DNA of 64,000 nucleotides, taken from Lentibacillus halodurans (lineage in GTDB: Bacteria; Bacillota; Bacilli; Bacillales; Amphibacillaceae). Both the position numbers and the translations under genes were made by a program. This document shows positions 8,273-17,921 of this stretch, piece after piece (the stretch's first letter is position 1; each line of letters opens with the position of its first letter). Where the stretch lies: positions 1 through 64,000 of the forward strand of contig NZ_FOJW01000016.1 in assembly GCF_900112045.1 (NCBI RefSeq), read 5' to 3'. The notes below the pieces were generated by a model, which worked only from the letters and a program-made list of their open reading frames with translations, was not told the origin of the DNA and did no database searches.

Positions 8273-9115
8273 TTATCCTTTAATGGCACCCTCTGTCATG
8301 CCTTTTGCAATCCGCTGCTGGAAAATGGCATATAAGATGATCACCGGAACAATCGCAATGACCAAACTTGCAAATAACGTTCCCCATGCATTCGTATACT
8401 GTGCTTCACTGCTAATAAAATCAATCGCCAATGCAAGTGTATAATTTTCCTCAGTCTGCAGAAAGATAAGCGCCATAAAGTACTCGTTCCAGAACTGAAT
8501 TGCGTTCATGATTGTCACCGTAATAATCCCTGACATAGAAAGCGGTGTAATGATTTTCCACAGCACACCATAAGGCGACATGCCATCCATTGCCGCTGAT
8601 TCTTCCAATGACTTGGGAATTGTACTTATAAAGCTTGTCAGTACGAAAATCGAAAATGGCAACTGGCTGATCGCATAGACAATCGCAAGCCCGAATATAT
8701 TATCCAGTAAGTTGAACTGTGCCAGCAGGAAAAACAGCGGAATCCAGCCGAGCACCATTGGAATCATCATCGCCGAAATATATAATGTAAATAAAAAATG
8801 GCCTCCTTTAAAGCGGATCCGTTCAAGCGCATAGGCTGTCGGAATGGCAAGCACCAATGTCAAAACAGCACCAACCACCGTCACAATCAAACTATTAAAC
8901 ACGCTTGTATCAATATTATATTCCGTCCACGCCGTTACAAAGTTCTGGAAATTCCATGTTTCCGGAAAACCCCATGGATTGGCATAAATTTCAGCGTTTG
9001 ATTTAAATGAACCAATAAGCATCCAAATAATCGGATATAGCACAGCGATCGACCATAATATAAGCGGTATCCTGATCCCGGTTCTGGATATCATTTGACC
9101 TATACTTGGTTTCAT
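8273..9115 (-). CDS. Carbohydrate ABC transporter permease (MalG type)
   Basis: The 280-residue inner-membrane permease has six predicted helices and the EAA loop typical of CUT1 sugar importers (ESAAMDGMSPYGVLWKIITPLS, about residues 172-193), which contacts the ATPase. It is the last gene of the operon, 16 nt after the partner permease. Together with that permease it would form the channel fed by the lipoprotein at 10109-11467. No ATPase gene is present; CUT1 systems of Firmicutes commonly share an MsmX-type ATPase encoded elsewhere. Confidence 0.92.
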   Translation of the reverse strand: MKPSIGQMISRTGIRIPLILWSIAVLYPIIWMLIGSFKSNAEIYANPWGFPETWNFQNFVTAWTEYNIDTSVFNSLIVTVVGAVLTLVLAIPTAYALERIRFKGGHFLFTLYISAMMIPMVLGWIPLFFLLAQFNLLDNIFGLAIVYAISQLPFSIFVLTSFISTIPKSLEESAAMDGMSPYGVLWKIITPLSMSGIITVTIMNAIQFWNEYFMALIFLQTEENYTLALAIDFISSEAQYTNAWGTLFASLVIAIVPVIILYAIFQQRIAKGMTEGAIKG

Positions 9116-9131
9116 GCTTGTTCCCCCTCCA

Positions 9132-10025
9132 TCAGTATTCGACCTTATCTCTCTTCAGCAGCAACTGCAGGATCAATACGGTGATTAATGAAATGACTAA
9201 AATCATGACACCAATGGTTGCTCCGTATCCAAAATTATACTGCTGGAAAGCTTGCTGATAGAGGTAGGACCCCATTACGTGTGTCGCGTTATTCGGTCCA
9301 CCCCCGGTCATGACTTGTACAATAATAAATGATCCATTTAAAGTTGTAATGACAATATACAGGATGGAAATTTTAATCTGTGGCCATACAAGTGGTAGCG
9401 TTACTTTCCAAAATTGCTGCCATTCATTTGCCCCGTCAATGTGTGCCGCTTCATAATAACTTTTGGAGATGTTGGCAATCCCCCCCATTAAGAGCAGCAT
9501 AAATAAACCAATTCCAGCCCAGATGGATGGCAGAACAAGACTCGTGAGTGCCCAATCTTCATTCCCTAACCATGCTCGCTGCCATTCCTCAAGACCGAGA
9601 AACTCAAGTCCCGAATTAATCAGACCCAAATCCGGATTGTAAATAAATGCCCACAAAATACCAATAACCACGACAGACATAATATTCGGGAAGAAAAAGA
9701 TAATCCGGTAAAACGGCGCCTCCTTAATTTTCAGCTGCGTCAGAGCAACCGCAATAAACATCGCCATAATCATTATCCCGATCACTTTTGTAATAACAAG
9801 AAAGTAATCGTGCCAGATTGTTGCGGGAATTATCTCATCCTTGAAAAGTCTTATATAGTTGTCCAATCCGACAAATTCTCTCGCCTGTGACGAACCCGAC
9901 ATGTCAAAAAAGGAATAATACAATCCGCTGAATAATGGATAAAGGGTAAAAATGCTGAACAGGATAAATGTCGGGACGAGACAAAAAGCCAGAAACAGGT
10001 ATTTTTGTTTTTTTGACTGTACCAT
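9132..10025 (-). CDS. Carbohydrate ABC transporter permease (MalF type)
   Basis: The 297-residue CUT1 permease has six predicted helices, a first segment FLAFCLVPTFILFSIFTLYP, and an EAA loop (YEAAHIDGANEWQQFWKVTLP, about 191-211). It pairs with the MalG-type permease downstream and lies 83 nt after the binding-protein gene. From the neighbouring MurQ, MurR-like regulator and amino-sugar kinase the imported sugar is inferred to be MurNAc or another wall-derived amino sugar; the permease sequence itself does not specify it. Confidence 0.92.
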   Translation of the reverse strand: MVQSKKQKYLFLAFCLVPTFILFSIFTLYPLFSGLYYSFFDMSGSSQAREFVGLDNYIRLFKDEIIPATIWHDYFLVITKVIGIMIMAMFIAVALTQLKIKEAPFYRIIFFFPNIMSVVVIGILWAFIYNPDLGLINSGLEFLGLEEWQRAWLGNEDWALTSLVLPSIWAGIGLFMLLLMGGIANISKSYYEAAHIDGANEWQQFWKVTLPLVWPQIKISILYIVITTLNGSFIIVQVMTGGGPNNATHVMGSYLYQQAFQQYNFGYGATIGVMILVISLITVLILQLLLKRDKVEY

Positions 10026-10108
10026 CTAACCACTCTTTCCGGTGAAAATAATGGTATGGAATATGAAAGCAAACAAGCAGCCTTCACATTCCATACACAT
10101 TTATATTA

Positions 10109-11467
10109 TTATTGGTTGTTTCGATATTCGGCAGCTGCTTCTTCAGCTTCCTCGACAAATTCTTCTGCTGTAATATTACCGAGCATAAGCGAGACGAGTG
10201 AATCACTGATCGGTGTTTCCAAGTCTGCACTCATTGGATGAGGCTTATGATAGATTTGAGCCTGTTCAGGATCATTGATCATTTCATTCGCATCAATCAG
10301 ATATTGCGGTACGTTTTCGTTCGACGCCAAATCTACGCCTTCGAGGTTCATAATAGCACCAGTATGCTCAGAAAATGATTTAGCATATTCTTTTGTGAAA
10401 ACAAACTCAACAAACGCCTTGGCTGCTTCCGGGTTTTCCGCCTGTTCAGCAATCGCCAGTGGACGCAGGTCCGGAACAACTGCCATTGGTTCGCCCGCAT
10501 CGTTCATTGGTGACGGGATGAAACCATACTCCAAGTCCTCAGGTTTGTCACCTTCCATTTCATTTGGCAGCCAGAACCCAACCGGAATATAGGCATTATC
10601 GTGAAGCAGGAAATTCATTTGTGACTGCGTATGATTAATCGCTGCAAATCCTTCGTCAATATAGCCCTCCTGCTGCATCTTTTCCACTTTCTTCATGACT
10701 TCGAGTACTGGTTCACTTGTCCATGCACCTTCTGCACCAGTAATGACATCCTCCAGCAATTCATTACCGCCTGCTGCCCCGAATGCCGGATATAACATAC
10801 CACGCAGGAAGTAGTATGGATGCTGTCCGGTTGTCACAAATGGTGCAATATCAGCAGACTCCTGAATGTCACCCATGGAGCTCATGAAACTTTCAAAATC
10901 GGTCGGTACTTCAAAACCTTCTTCCTCAAACCAAGATATGTCATACCATGTTCCCCATGTATCAAATACTAATGGCAAGCTGTGAATTTCACCATCATAT
11001 GTGGCCGGTTCTACTATAAAACTATCAAGCAGTGGTGTACCGTCTTCCAATTCAATATCTTGTACCCAATCAGACAAATTCATCAATTGTCCATCTTCTA
11101 CCATCTGTGTTTCGCTTGATCCAGCACCATCAATGTAAACAACATCAGGCGGATCGCCGGAAACCCAGCGTGATCTCATTTCTTCATTAATATTCGGTCC
11201 GGCATGTTCGACAATTTCCAGATCAGGGTGCTGTTCCTGGAAGTCGCCAATAACCTCTTTCCACCATGAGTCACCATAACCTCCGACAAAATACTGAATC
11301 TCAAGTGTTCCGCTCAAACCATCGCCCTCGCTTGACTCTTCACCTGAACCATCACTGCCCTCATCAGGTGATTCTTCCGTTGTGCTGTCATCTGAACAGG
11401 CTGCTGCTACAATAAGTAAGACAGCCATCAGAAAAAGCACGAAAGGATTTTTAAATAAACGCTTCAA
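10109..11467 (-). CDS. Extracellular sugar-binding lipoprotein of ABC importer
   Basis: The 452-residue family 1 solute-binding protein has a lipoprotein signal: a basic start, a hydrophobic core and the lipobox VAAAC with C24 as lipid site. A low-complexity acidic linker follows (EESPDEGSDGSGEESSEGDG). The body has the usual two-lobed fold motifs (PDVVYIDGAG near 112). It would be tethered outside the membrane and deliver sugar to the two permeases downstream. The gene sits 73 nt downstream of murQ in the same direction, which suggests cotranscription. The acidic linker fits a halotolerant host. Confidence 0.92.
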   Translation of the reverse strand: MKRLFKNPFVLFLMAVLLIVAAACSDDSTTEESPDEGSDGSGEESSEGDGLSGTLEIQYFVGGYGDSWWKEVIGDFQEQHPDLEIVEHAGPNINEEMRSRWVSGDPPDVVYIDGAGSSETQMVEDGQLMNLSDWVQDIELEDGTPLLDSFIVEPATYDGEIHSLPLVFDTWGTWYDISWFEEEGFEVPTDFESFMSSMGDIQESADIAPFVTTGQHPYYFLRGMLYPAFGAAGGNELLEDVITGAEGAWTSEPVLEVMKKVEKMQQEGYIDEGFAAINHTQSQMNFLLHDNAYIPVGFWLPNEMEGDKPEDLEYGFIPSPMNDAGEPMAVVPDLRPLAIAEQAENPEAAKAFVEFVFTKEYAKSFSEHTGAIMNLEGVDLASNENVPQYLIDANEMINDPEQAQIYHKPHPMSADLETPISDSLVSLMLGNITAEEFVEEAEEAAAEYRNNQ

Positions 11468-11540
11468 AATAATCTTCCCCCTTTGTTTAGTTTAAAATAT
11501 ATGAAACTCACTAATAGCTCATGTAACTATTAAACAAGTT

Positions 11541-12452
11541 TCAAACATTGGAGTTCATTACAATTGCAATCGCATCACGAACATAACCATTGCTTTGCTC
11601 GATGGCTTCTTCTGCTTCCTGGTAGGTAACACCCCCCTTAATCATCACAATTGCTGGTTTCACCTGGTTATCAGTTAAAGCTAGTACTCTATCAGCTTCC
11701 TCATAATCAGCACCAGTAATTTCCATAATAATTCGTTTGGCACGCTGCATTAACTTATAATTGCTGGCATGCACATCTACCATAAGATTTTCATAGACTT
11801 TTCCCAGTTTTACCATTGTTGTTGTGCTAATCATATTCAAGATCATTTTATGAGCTGTTGCCGCCTTCATCCGGGTAGAACCTGTCAGCACTTCCGGACC
11901 GACAATCACCTCAATTTCGGTATCCGCAAACTCACTTATTAATGAGTGTTCATTGCATGACAAAGAAACAGTGTATGCACCAATTTCCCTTGCATATTTC
12001 AATGCACCAATTGGATAGGGGGTTCGCCCGCTTGCTGTAATACCTATCACAACATCTTTATAATTTAGATTTTTGGTTTTTATATCCTGCACACCCTGTG
12101 TTTCGTCATCTTCTGACCCTTCAACGGCGTGAAAAAATGCACCATTACCACCTGCCATAATGGTTTGAACCATATCATCCGACGTCATGAATGTAGGCGG
12201 ACATTCTGAAGCATCCAACACACCAAGTCTGCCGCTTGTTCCAGCTCCCACATAAAACAAACGCCCGCCTTGATTCAATGCCTTATAGATATGTTCAATG
12301 GCATCATTGACCTTAGGTAATACGTTTTTAACAGCCCCTGCAACTTTTTTATCTTCTTGATTTATCACATTTAACATTTCCATTGTCGACATTTGATCCA
12401 ATGTCATCGTGTTATCATTGCGTTTTTCAGTTATTAGCTTTGCCAGTTCCAT
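11541..12452 (-). CDS. murQ: N-acetylmuramic acid 6-phosphate etherase
   Basis: MurQ cleaves the lactyl ether of MurNAc-6-phosphate to give GlcNAc-6-phosphate and D-lactate in the cytoplasm. The sequence has the SIS-domain phosphate loop GAGTSGRLG (69-77). The two glutamates catalytic in E. coli MurQ fall at the same positions (E83 in DASECPP and E114 in VEGSEDD). Other family blocks include [14 protein letters not shown] chose the ATG at 12452 ([12 protein letters not shown], 303 aa) because family proteins start there; an ATG 15 codons upstream is possible. The ribosome site (GGGGAG) is ~12 nt away. It is the first gene after the promoter at 12536-12564 and leads the ABC importer operon. 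Confidence 0.95.
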   Translation of the reverse strand: MELAKLITEKRNDNTMTLDQMSTMEMLNVINQEDKKVAGAVKNVLPKVNDAIEHIYKALNQGGRLFYVGAGTSGRLGVLDASECPPTFMTSDDMVQTIMAGGNGAFFHAVEGSEDDETQGVQDIKTKNLNYKDVVIGITASGRTPYPIGALKYAREIGAYTVSLSCNEHSLISEFADTEIEVIVGPEVLTGSTRMKAATAHKMILNMISTTTMVKLGKVYENLMVDVHASNYKLMQRAKRIIMEITGADYEEADRVLALTDNQVKPAIVMIKGGVTYQEAEEAIEQSNGYVRDAIAIVMNSNV

Positions 12453-12482
12453 ATTTCCATGCGTCTCCCCACATAAAGAGTA

Positions 12483-12496
12483 ATAAAGCGCTTTCA
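12483..12496 (-). promoter_or_regulatory. Candidate cre (CcpA) site in murQ leader
   Basis: TGAAAGCGCTTTAT on the minus strand matches the catabolite-responsive consensus TGAAARCGYTTNCA except at the last two positions. It lies downstream of the murQ promoter, a position at which CcpA commonly blocks elongation. Confidence 0.55.
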
Positions 12497-12535
12497 ACCA
12501 AACAAAAGAAATCGAATAAATTTTTATTTGATTTA

Positions 12536-12564
12536 AGTATAGGTTTGTTGAACTATTTTGTCAA
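12536..12564 (-). promoter_or_regulatory. Sigma-A promoter of the murQ/ABC operon
   Basis: On the minus strand TTGACA (12559-12564), a 17-bp spacer and TATACT (12536-12541) give a near-consensus promoter. It separates murQ and the importer genes from the regulator and kinase genes upstream, so the locus has at least two transcripts. Confidence 0.82.
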
Positions 12565-12581
12565 TATAGCTTTTGTATTTT

Positions 12582-12596
12582 TGTAATAATATTTCA
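12582..12596. promoter_or_regulatory. Candidate MurR operator upstream of murQ promoter
   Basis: TGTAATAATATTTCA is a near-perfect palindrome (TGAAAT-N3-ATTTCA with one mismatch), 17 bp upstream of the -35 box. The same palindrome is found perfect at 14521-14535. RpiR-type regulators of Firmicutes commonly bind palindromes of this kind. Confidence 0.5.
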
Positions 12597-12614
12597 ATAT
12601 GCAACACAAGTTTC

Positions 12615-13478
12615 TTACTTTTCTTTCAAATCGGATATGGCTTTCCTAGTTTGATCAAGGTGCTGCACAATTTCTTCATAATCCTTTGAAGCTAAAGCCA
12701 TCAACAGAATATCAATCACGTGGAGCTGTGCAATTCTTGAAGAGGTTGCTCCGCTTCTGAAGATTGCTTCTCTTGCTGCAGATGTATACAATTGAATATC
12801 CGAAATGCTGCTGACCGGTGACTTCCCGGATTTTGTTATACTGATCGTTTTGACTTGTTTATGTTGGGCCAGCTCCAGCAAATGACGCACTTGTTTTGTT
12901 TTGCCTGAAAAAGAAATCCCGACAACGGCGTCATTAGGTCCTTTATTGGCAATAGCTGTTGCCCCCATATGTACATCTGAAAAGGACTGCACATTTTTAT
13001 CAATTCTCGTAAACTTCTGTTCCGCATCTTTTGCAGCAATATACGAAGCACCAAATCCAATAAATACAATTGATTTTGCATTGGATAAGGTGTTTACCGC
13101 TCTTTCCAAATCTGACACCCGCATAATGTCAACCGTTTCTTTTATTGTTTGGATCGTGTTTGAAGCGACCTTGTCAATAATATTTTCATATTTATCATTC
13201 GGTTCTATATCCCGGTATCCCTGTTCTGCCTGTTCCTGCAGATCACCAGCGACTCGAATCTTCAATTCCTGAAAACCATCCAGCCCGAGAGATTTGCATA
13301 AACGGATTACAGCAGCACTTGAGGTACCACTTTTTTCTCCAAGCGCCAACGCTGTAAGCATAATTGATTCTTCCGGATTTTCTAAAATATGTTGTGCCAG
13401 TTTTTTTTCCGATGGCGGAAGTGTATGTACCATTTCCCTTAAAATCGTCAGACCGCCTTTGACTTGTGACAATCCCAT
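12615..13478 (-). CDS. murR: RpiR-family regulator, MurR-like
   Basis: The 287-residue protein has an N-terminal RpiR helix-turn-helix (about 1-77, ALALGEKSGTSSAAVIRLCKSLG) and a C-terminal SIS sugar-phosphate-binding domain (about 110-260, IVFIGFGASYIAAKDAEQKF and VVGISFSGKTKQV). RpiR proteins next to MurQ sense MurNAc-6-phosphate, so that role is inferred. It starts only a few bases after the kinase stop (translational coupling likely); a GTG one codon upstream of the chosen ATG is also possible. Three palindromes in the locus are candidate binding sites. Confidence 0.88.
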   Translation of the reverse strand: MGLSQVKGGLTILREMVHTLPPSEKKLAQHILENPEESIMLTALALGEKSGTSSAAVIRLCKSLGLDGFQELKIRVAGDLQEQAEQGYRDIEPNDKYENIIDKVASNTIQTIKETVDIMRVSDLERAVNTLSNAKSIVFIGFGASYIAAKDAEQKFTRIDKNVQSFSDVHMGATAIANKGPNDAVVGISFSGKTKQVRHLLELAQHKQVKTISITKSGKSPVSSISDIQLYTSAAREAIFRSGATSSRIAQLHVIDILLMALASKDYEEIVQHLDQTRKAISDLKEK

Positions 13479-13484
13479 CACCTC

Positions 13485-14450
13485 TTAATATGTTGAAATA
13501 ATATTTCGAATCGCGTTACCACCCAGTCTGATATTATCCATTAAAAAAGCACCAACTATTGAACCGCCTACCGGTTCCATTTCAGGTCTGATAATTGTTA
13601 ATTGCGGAAAATCGTCCAGTTTCTCTTCAAGTAACCGAGGCAAAACATTTTCATCCCGAAAAACGCCTCCACATAGTACCGCGTTCAATCCATCCCCCGG
13701 TGAAAAAAGTTTCGAATATAAAGTCCGCATACTCCAGCTTAAATCATTGACGGCATTCGCAACAATTTCTCCCGCAACCGGATCGTTATGTTTATAAGCC
13801 CCAAACACCAGCTTTGATACCGGGGAAATGTGGCTTTTCGGAGCTCCGGAAGTATAAATTTGCTGAACAAGGTCAAATGGATTTTCCATTCCATAATGCG
13901 TACGAACCATGTCAAGCAGCATTGTCTTTTCACCACGTCCGTCAAAGGCTTTTAACGCTGCTGTTATCCCCTTTCTGCCAATATCGTATCCGCTGCCCTC
14001 ATCACCAAATAAATAGCCCCAGCCACCGACACGATCACGTTCTTCATTACTGTTAATTCCATAAGTTATAGAACCTGTTCCTGAGATCTGTACAATTCCG
14101 GGATCACCATAAGTCCCGGAATACAGTGCGTTCACCGTGTCAGGTTCGACTTGAATCACGACCTTTTGCGGAACGGTCAGGCTTAATATCTCCTTTAGAT
14201 CGGTAACAGCTTTGTTATTACCGGCACCTGAGATACCTGCAAATAAATTGGTTACATTCTCAAATGCTGTGGGATTCTGTTTTTTTAAATCCTCCATTAT
14301 ATGCGTCAAGGTCTGGATGATATCCTTTTTTTCAACGGCATTCGGATTGATAGGTCCTGCAGCAGATTTGGCCGTAACCATGCCATTTGCGTCCGCTATT
14401 GCCGCTGTAGTCTTGGTTCCCCCACCGTCAACTCCAACAACGTAATTCAT
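13485..14450 (-). CDS. BadF/BadG-family N-acetylated amino-sugar kinase (NagK/MurK-like)
   Basis: The 321-residue cytoplasmic kinase of the ASKHA fold begins with the phosphate-1 loop VDGGGTKT (7-14) and has GISGAGN and QISGTGSITYGI (phosphate-2 and adenosine regions) plus GGWGYLFGDEGSGYDIG. Relatives phosphorylate GlcNAc; MurK of Clostridium acetobutylicum uses both MurNAc and GlcNAc. Since the importer here is an ABC system that delivers unphosphorylated sugar, a kinase is needed before MurQ, and this gene is the obvious candidate. I place the start at 14450 (MNYVVGVDGGG) after TCGGGGGAAT; the frame is open 21 codons further. Confidence 0.88.
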   Translation of the reverse strand: MNYVVGVDGGGTKTTAAIADANGMVTAKSAAGPINPNAVEKKDIIQTLTHIMEDLKKQNPTAFENVTNLFAGISGAGNNKAVTDLKEILSLTVPQKVVIQVEPDTVNALYSGTYGDPGIVQISGTGSITYGINSNEERDRVGGWGYLFGDEGSGYDIGRKGITAALKAFDGRGEKTMLLDMVRTHYGMENPFDLVQQIYTSGAPKSHISPVSKLVFGAYKHNDPVAGEIVANAVNDLSWSMRTLYSKLFSPGDGLNAVLCGGVFRDENVLPRLLEEKLDDFPQLTIIRPEMEPVGGSIVGAFLMDNIRLGGNAIRNIISTY

Positions 14451-14520
14451 ATTCCCCCGACCCTTCGTGACATGTTGTACTATCATCTTATAAAATTTAA
14501 AATATATTAACAAGTTTTTA

Positions 14521-14535
14521 TGAAATAAAATTTCA
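14521..14535. promoter_or_regulatory. Perfect palindrome TGAAATAAAATTTCA, candidate MurR operator
   Basis: The 6-bp arms are perfect around AAA, ~70 bp upstream of the kinase start. A possible promoter for kinase and murR on the minus strand is TTGTTA (14508-14513) and TAAGAT with a 17-bp spacer, seven bases from the palindrome. Confidence 0.5.
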
Positions 14536-14620
14536 AACAGATAATCGTTCTAACCTCCTTTTTAATAACTTATTTTTTCGAAAAATGCAATAATGAAATA
14601 AATTGAAAGGAGCGAGCTTC

Positions 14621-15199
14621 ATGTATGGAGGAAAACACCGTAAAAAGCCTGTCATTAATGAACCAGGCTGGACTGTCGATGATTATTACCAGCTGCCGGA
14701 AGATGGAAACCAGTATGAGATCATTAATGGAATACTTGAATTGAAACCATCGCCATCCACGACACACCAGCGGATCAGCCACCGTCTGGAACGAACACTG
14801 ACTGATTCATGCGAAAACAATTATATTATCACTGATTCACCAATTGATGTCATTCTTTCAGACATGGAAACACGTCAGCCCGATATACTCATGATTCATC
14901 GCAGCCGGGAACGTATTATTCAGGAACATGCCATTGTCGGACCGCCCGATTTAGTCATTGAAATCCTCTCCCGCAACAGTGCAAATCGGGATCGGATCAT
15001 GAAAAAAGAAAGCTATGCCAGGTTCGGCGTCCCCGAATATTGGATCGTGGACTATAAAAATGAAGCTGTTGAGCAATACGTTCCAGAAGGGGACAAGCAG
15101 CAATATGATTTGATTAACGTTTTCGAAGCCAACGATACCATCACATCAGACCGCCTGCCATGTGTGTCATTTATTGTGAAAGACGGGTTGAAGATCTGA
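14621..15199 (+). CDS. Uma2-family (DUF820) putative restriction-endonuclease-fold protein
   Basis: The 192-residue protein matches the Uma2 pattern: EIINGILELKPSPSTTHQRIS near the N-terminus, QPDILMI, then PPDLVIEILSRNSANRD with the acidic pair of a PD-(D/E)XK core, and YARFGVPEYWIVD. The family has a nuclease-like fold but its biological role is not established; in many genomes it is found as scattered copies. I start at the ATG 14621 because AAAGGAG (14606-14612) is placed correctly for it; the in-frame TTG at 14603 overlaps that site. It is a single gene divergent from the kinase. Confidence 0.85.
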   Translation: MYGGKHRKKPVINEPGWTVDDYYQLPEDGNQYEIINGILELKPSPSTTHQRISHRLERTLTDSCENNYIITDSPIDVILSDMETRQPDILMIHRSRERIIQEHAIVGPPDLVIEILSRNSANRDRIMKKESYARFGVPEYWIVDYKNEAVEQYVPEGDKQQYDLINVFEANDTITSDRLPCVSFIVKDGLKI

Positions 15200-15437
15200 C
15201 GCCTCTCCTTATGCTTAACATCCAATACTACCCCTTATCATGGCGATAAGTGTGGTATATAACCATTTCCAAGCTTGCCGGTGAAAATGTTAAACCTATA
15301 TTCGATCCCATTGCTAAATGTTCAGTTCATTTTTACTGTATTCCACGATTGCAACATCGTTTGCTGATGCATGAAAATAACCTATTGTGGTAAGGTAAAT
15401 TCGAACCAAACCATGAAGAAAGTTGGTGTACGCACGT

Positions 15438-17489
15438 ATGATCGTTAACCAGCAGCCTAACCAGTTAATCAGCGAAAAATCGCCATACCTCCAACAGCAC
15501 GCCTACAACCCGGTTAATTGGTATCCATGGGGTGATGAAGCTTTTGAAAAAGCCCAGCAGGAGAACAAGCCTGTTTTCCTTTCCATCGGTTACTCAACTT
15601 GCCATTGGTGTCATGTCTTCGCGCATGAATCATTTGAGGATGAAGAAATCGCATCTTACTTAAATGATCATTATGTCGCCATCAAAGTCGACCGCGAAGA
15701 ACGTCCGGACATTGATTCCGTTTATATGAAAGTTTGTCAAATGATGACCGGACATGGCGGCTGGCCGCTATCCATTTTTATGACACCGGATAAAGTCCCA
15801 TTTTATGCCGGGACTTATTTTCCCCGTACCAGCAAATACGGCATGCCCGGATTTATGGAAGTTATCACGCAACTATACCGACGATACAAACAGGATCCTA
15901 ATCAGATTGATGAAGTGACCAATAGTGTGACCGATGCGCTGGAAAAAACTGTCGCAATCAAAAGTGAGAACCGCCTTACGAAAGACATCACCGATCAAGC
16001 TTTTCAGCAGCTCGGCAAACGATTTGATTTTACCTATGGCGGATTTGGTTCAGCACCAAAATTCCCCGCGCCACAAAATTTGCTGTTTCTGTTAAGATAT
16101 TATCATTTTACCGGCAAAACCGCCGCACTGAAAATGGCAGAAAGCACACTGCAAACAATGGCTGACGGCGGCATTTATGACCATGTCGGCTTCGGATTTG
16201 CGCGCTATTCCACCGATAAAAAATGGCTCGTCCCCCACTTTGAAAAGATGCTCTATGACAATGCATTATTACTGATCGCATATACAGAAAGCTATCAGAT
16301 CACGAAAAACCCATTATATAAGAAAATCAGTGAGCAGATCATCACGTTTGTAATGAGGGAAATGCACAGTTCGGAAGGTGGTTTCTTCTCGGCCATTGAC
16401 GCTGATTCAGAAGGTGTTGAAGGTCAATATTACGTTTGGGATTATGATGAAATCTTTCATATCCTCGGTGAAGAACAAGGAGATTTCTATGCGTCTGTAT
16501 ACGGCATAACATCTGAAGGCAATTTTGAGGGGAAAAACATTCCAAACCTGCTGAAAGCTGACCTGGAAACAATAGCAGAAGACCATGACATGACATTAAC
16601 ACAGCTTGATCAAGAACTCGATGATGCACGGAAGAAATTGCTGTCTGCACGGGAAAAACGCGTTTATCCGCATGTGGATGACAAAATCCTGACATCGTGG
16701 AATGCCATGATGATTACCGCTCTGGCTAAAGCCGGGAAGGTTTTTCACAAGCGCGAATACACGAAAGCTGCTGAAGACACGATGGAATTTATCGAAAACA
16801 ACCTGATTCAGGACGAACGGGTTATGGCCCGCTATCGTGACGGTGACGCGAAATATAATGGTTACCTTGATGATTATGCCTTTTTATTGTGGGCTTATGT
16901 TGAACTGTATGAGGCAACTTTTTCATTGCCGTACCTGAAAAAAGCACGTACTCTGACCGATGACATGATTGCATTGTTCTGGGATACCGGTGAGGGGGGG
17001 TTTTTCTTTAATGGACATGACAGTGAAAAACTGCTGTCACGGGAAAAAGAGATCTATGACGGTGCACTCCCTTCAGGTAACAGTGTTGCAGCTGTCATGC
17101 TCGCTACAATGGGATACTTGTCCGGTGAAACATCTTATCTCGATAAACTGGAAGAAATGTACTATACCTTTTATGACGAGGTTAATCAAGGTACAGCAGC
17201 GAGTACACATTTTATTCAGAGCCTGCTCTTAACGGAAAACGCGACAAAAGAAGTCGTCGTTATCGGTGATTCAAGTCCATTTACAGCGGAACTTCAACAA
17301 TCATTTTCACCAGATGTAACACTGCTTGCAGGCAATGATCCAAGGCAGCTTGCAGAGGCGGCCCCTTTCACATCCGAATATAAACAGCTTGACGATGAGA
17401 CGACCATTTACGTCTGCGAAAACTTTGCATGCCACCAACCAACAAGCAATATGGCAAAAGCATGGGAGCTCATCCAGAATGACCGTTGA
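15438..17489 (+). CDS. yyaL: Thioredoxin-domain protein YyaL (DUF255/SSP411 family)
   Basis: The protein is about 683 residues, the usual length of this widespread family. An N-terminal thioredoxin-like domain carries [22 protein letters not shown] (CxxC near residues 53-56). The rest is a long (alpha/alpha)6 barrel related to GlcNAc 2-epimerases ([59 protein letters not shown]). The molecular function is unknown. Start choice is uncertain: the ATG at 15438 gives [10 protein letters not shown], while TTG 15423 and GTG 15426 are also in frame; the ribosome site is weak. Monocistronic. Confidence 0.9.
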   Translation: MIVNQQPNQLISEKSPYLQQHAYNPVNWYPWGDEAFEKAQQENKPVFLSIGYSTCHWCHVFAHESFEDEEIASYLNDHYVAIKVDREERPDIDSVYMKVCQMMTGHGGWPLSIFMTPDKVPFYAGTYFPRTSKYGMPGFMEVITQLYRRYKQDPNQIDEVTNSVTDALEKTVAIKSENRLTKDITDQAFQQLGKRFDFTYGGFGSAPKFPAPQNLLFLLRYYHFTGKTAALKMAESTLQTMADGGIYDHVGFGFARYSTDKKWLVPHFEKMLYDNALLLIAYTESYQITKNPLYKKISEQIITFVMREMHSSEGGFFSAIDADSEGVEGQYYVWDYDEIFHILGEEQGDFYASVYGITSEGNFEGKNIPNLLKADLETIAEDHDMTLTQLDQELDDARKKLLSAREKRVYPHVDDKILTSWNAMMITALAKAGKVFHKREYTKAAEDTMEFIENNLIQDERVMARYRDGDAKYNGYLDDYAFLLWAYVELYEATFSLPYLKKARTLTDDMIALFWDTGEGGFFFNGHDSEKLLSREKEIYDGALPSGNSVAAVMLATMGYLSGETSYLDKLEEMYYTFYDEVNQGTAASTHFIQSLLLTENATKEVVVIGDSSPFTAELQQSFSPDVTLLAGNDPRQLAEAAPFTSEYKQLDDETTIYVCENFACHQPTSNMAKAWELIQNDR

Positions 17490-17724
17490 TGCTATGAAGC
17501 GCAGCGGTCATTTTAGCAGATAAGATAGGATCAACTTTCCTATATGCATAAGTACAGCTTAGACTTTGGTATAAGGCTTGGTGATGCGCGAAGTTTTCTA
17601 ATGAATTTGCCATAACTGCAGCGCTTCCTTCATAATCTGCTATTTGACTATACTAAACGGGCCTGAAAATCAGACCGTCCCTATGATATAATAAACGTAA
17701 ATAGCCATATAAAGGAGCATTCGC

Positions 17725-17862
17725 ATGCAGAAGGTAAAAATGAATGTTCAAACTGCATACCATGGTGACCTGCTTCGTGCAGGCAAAATCTATGAAGTGG
17801 ATGAAACTACCGCTGAACGTTGGATCGCCAGCAAAATAGCGGAAAAAGTTGAAAACGAATAG
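17725..17862 (+). CDS. Small phage-like protein, 45 aa
   Basis: This short ORF follows a proper ribosome site (AAAGGAG at 17711-17717). It encodes MQKVKMNVQTAYHGDLLRAG and ends in ETTAERWIASKIAEKVENE. The pattern 'aY-G-l-raGkiyeVdE-tAerWi-kiAe' resembles small proteins encoded in phage structural modules. No other phage gene is adjacent, so it may be a domesticated remnant. Function not known. Confidence 0.6.
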   Translation: MQKVKMNVQTAYHGDLLRAGKIYEVDETTAERWIASKIAEKVENE

Positions 17863-17921
17863 AAAGTCTATAGCTCTCTATCAAAAGAGAATATATACTA
17901 GAGAAAAAGGAGGTGAACCAA

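Noticed and set aside
10275-10592. A 105-aa plus-strand frame opposite the sugar-binding protein
   Set aside because: Composition is that of an antisense shadow of a real gene; no start signal.
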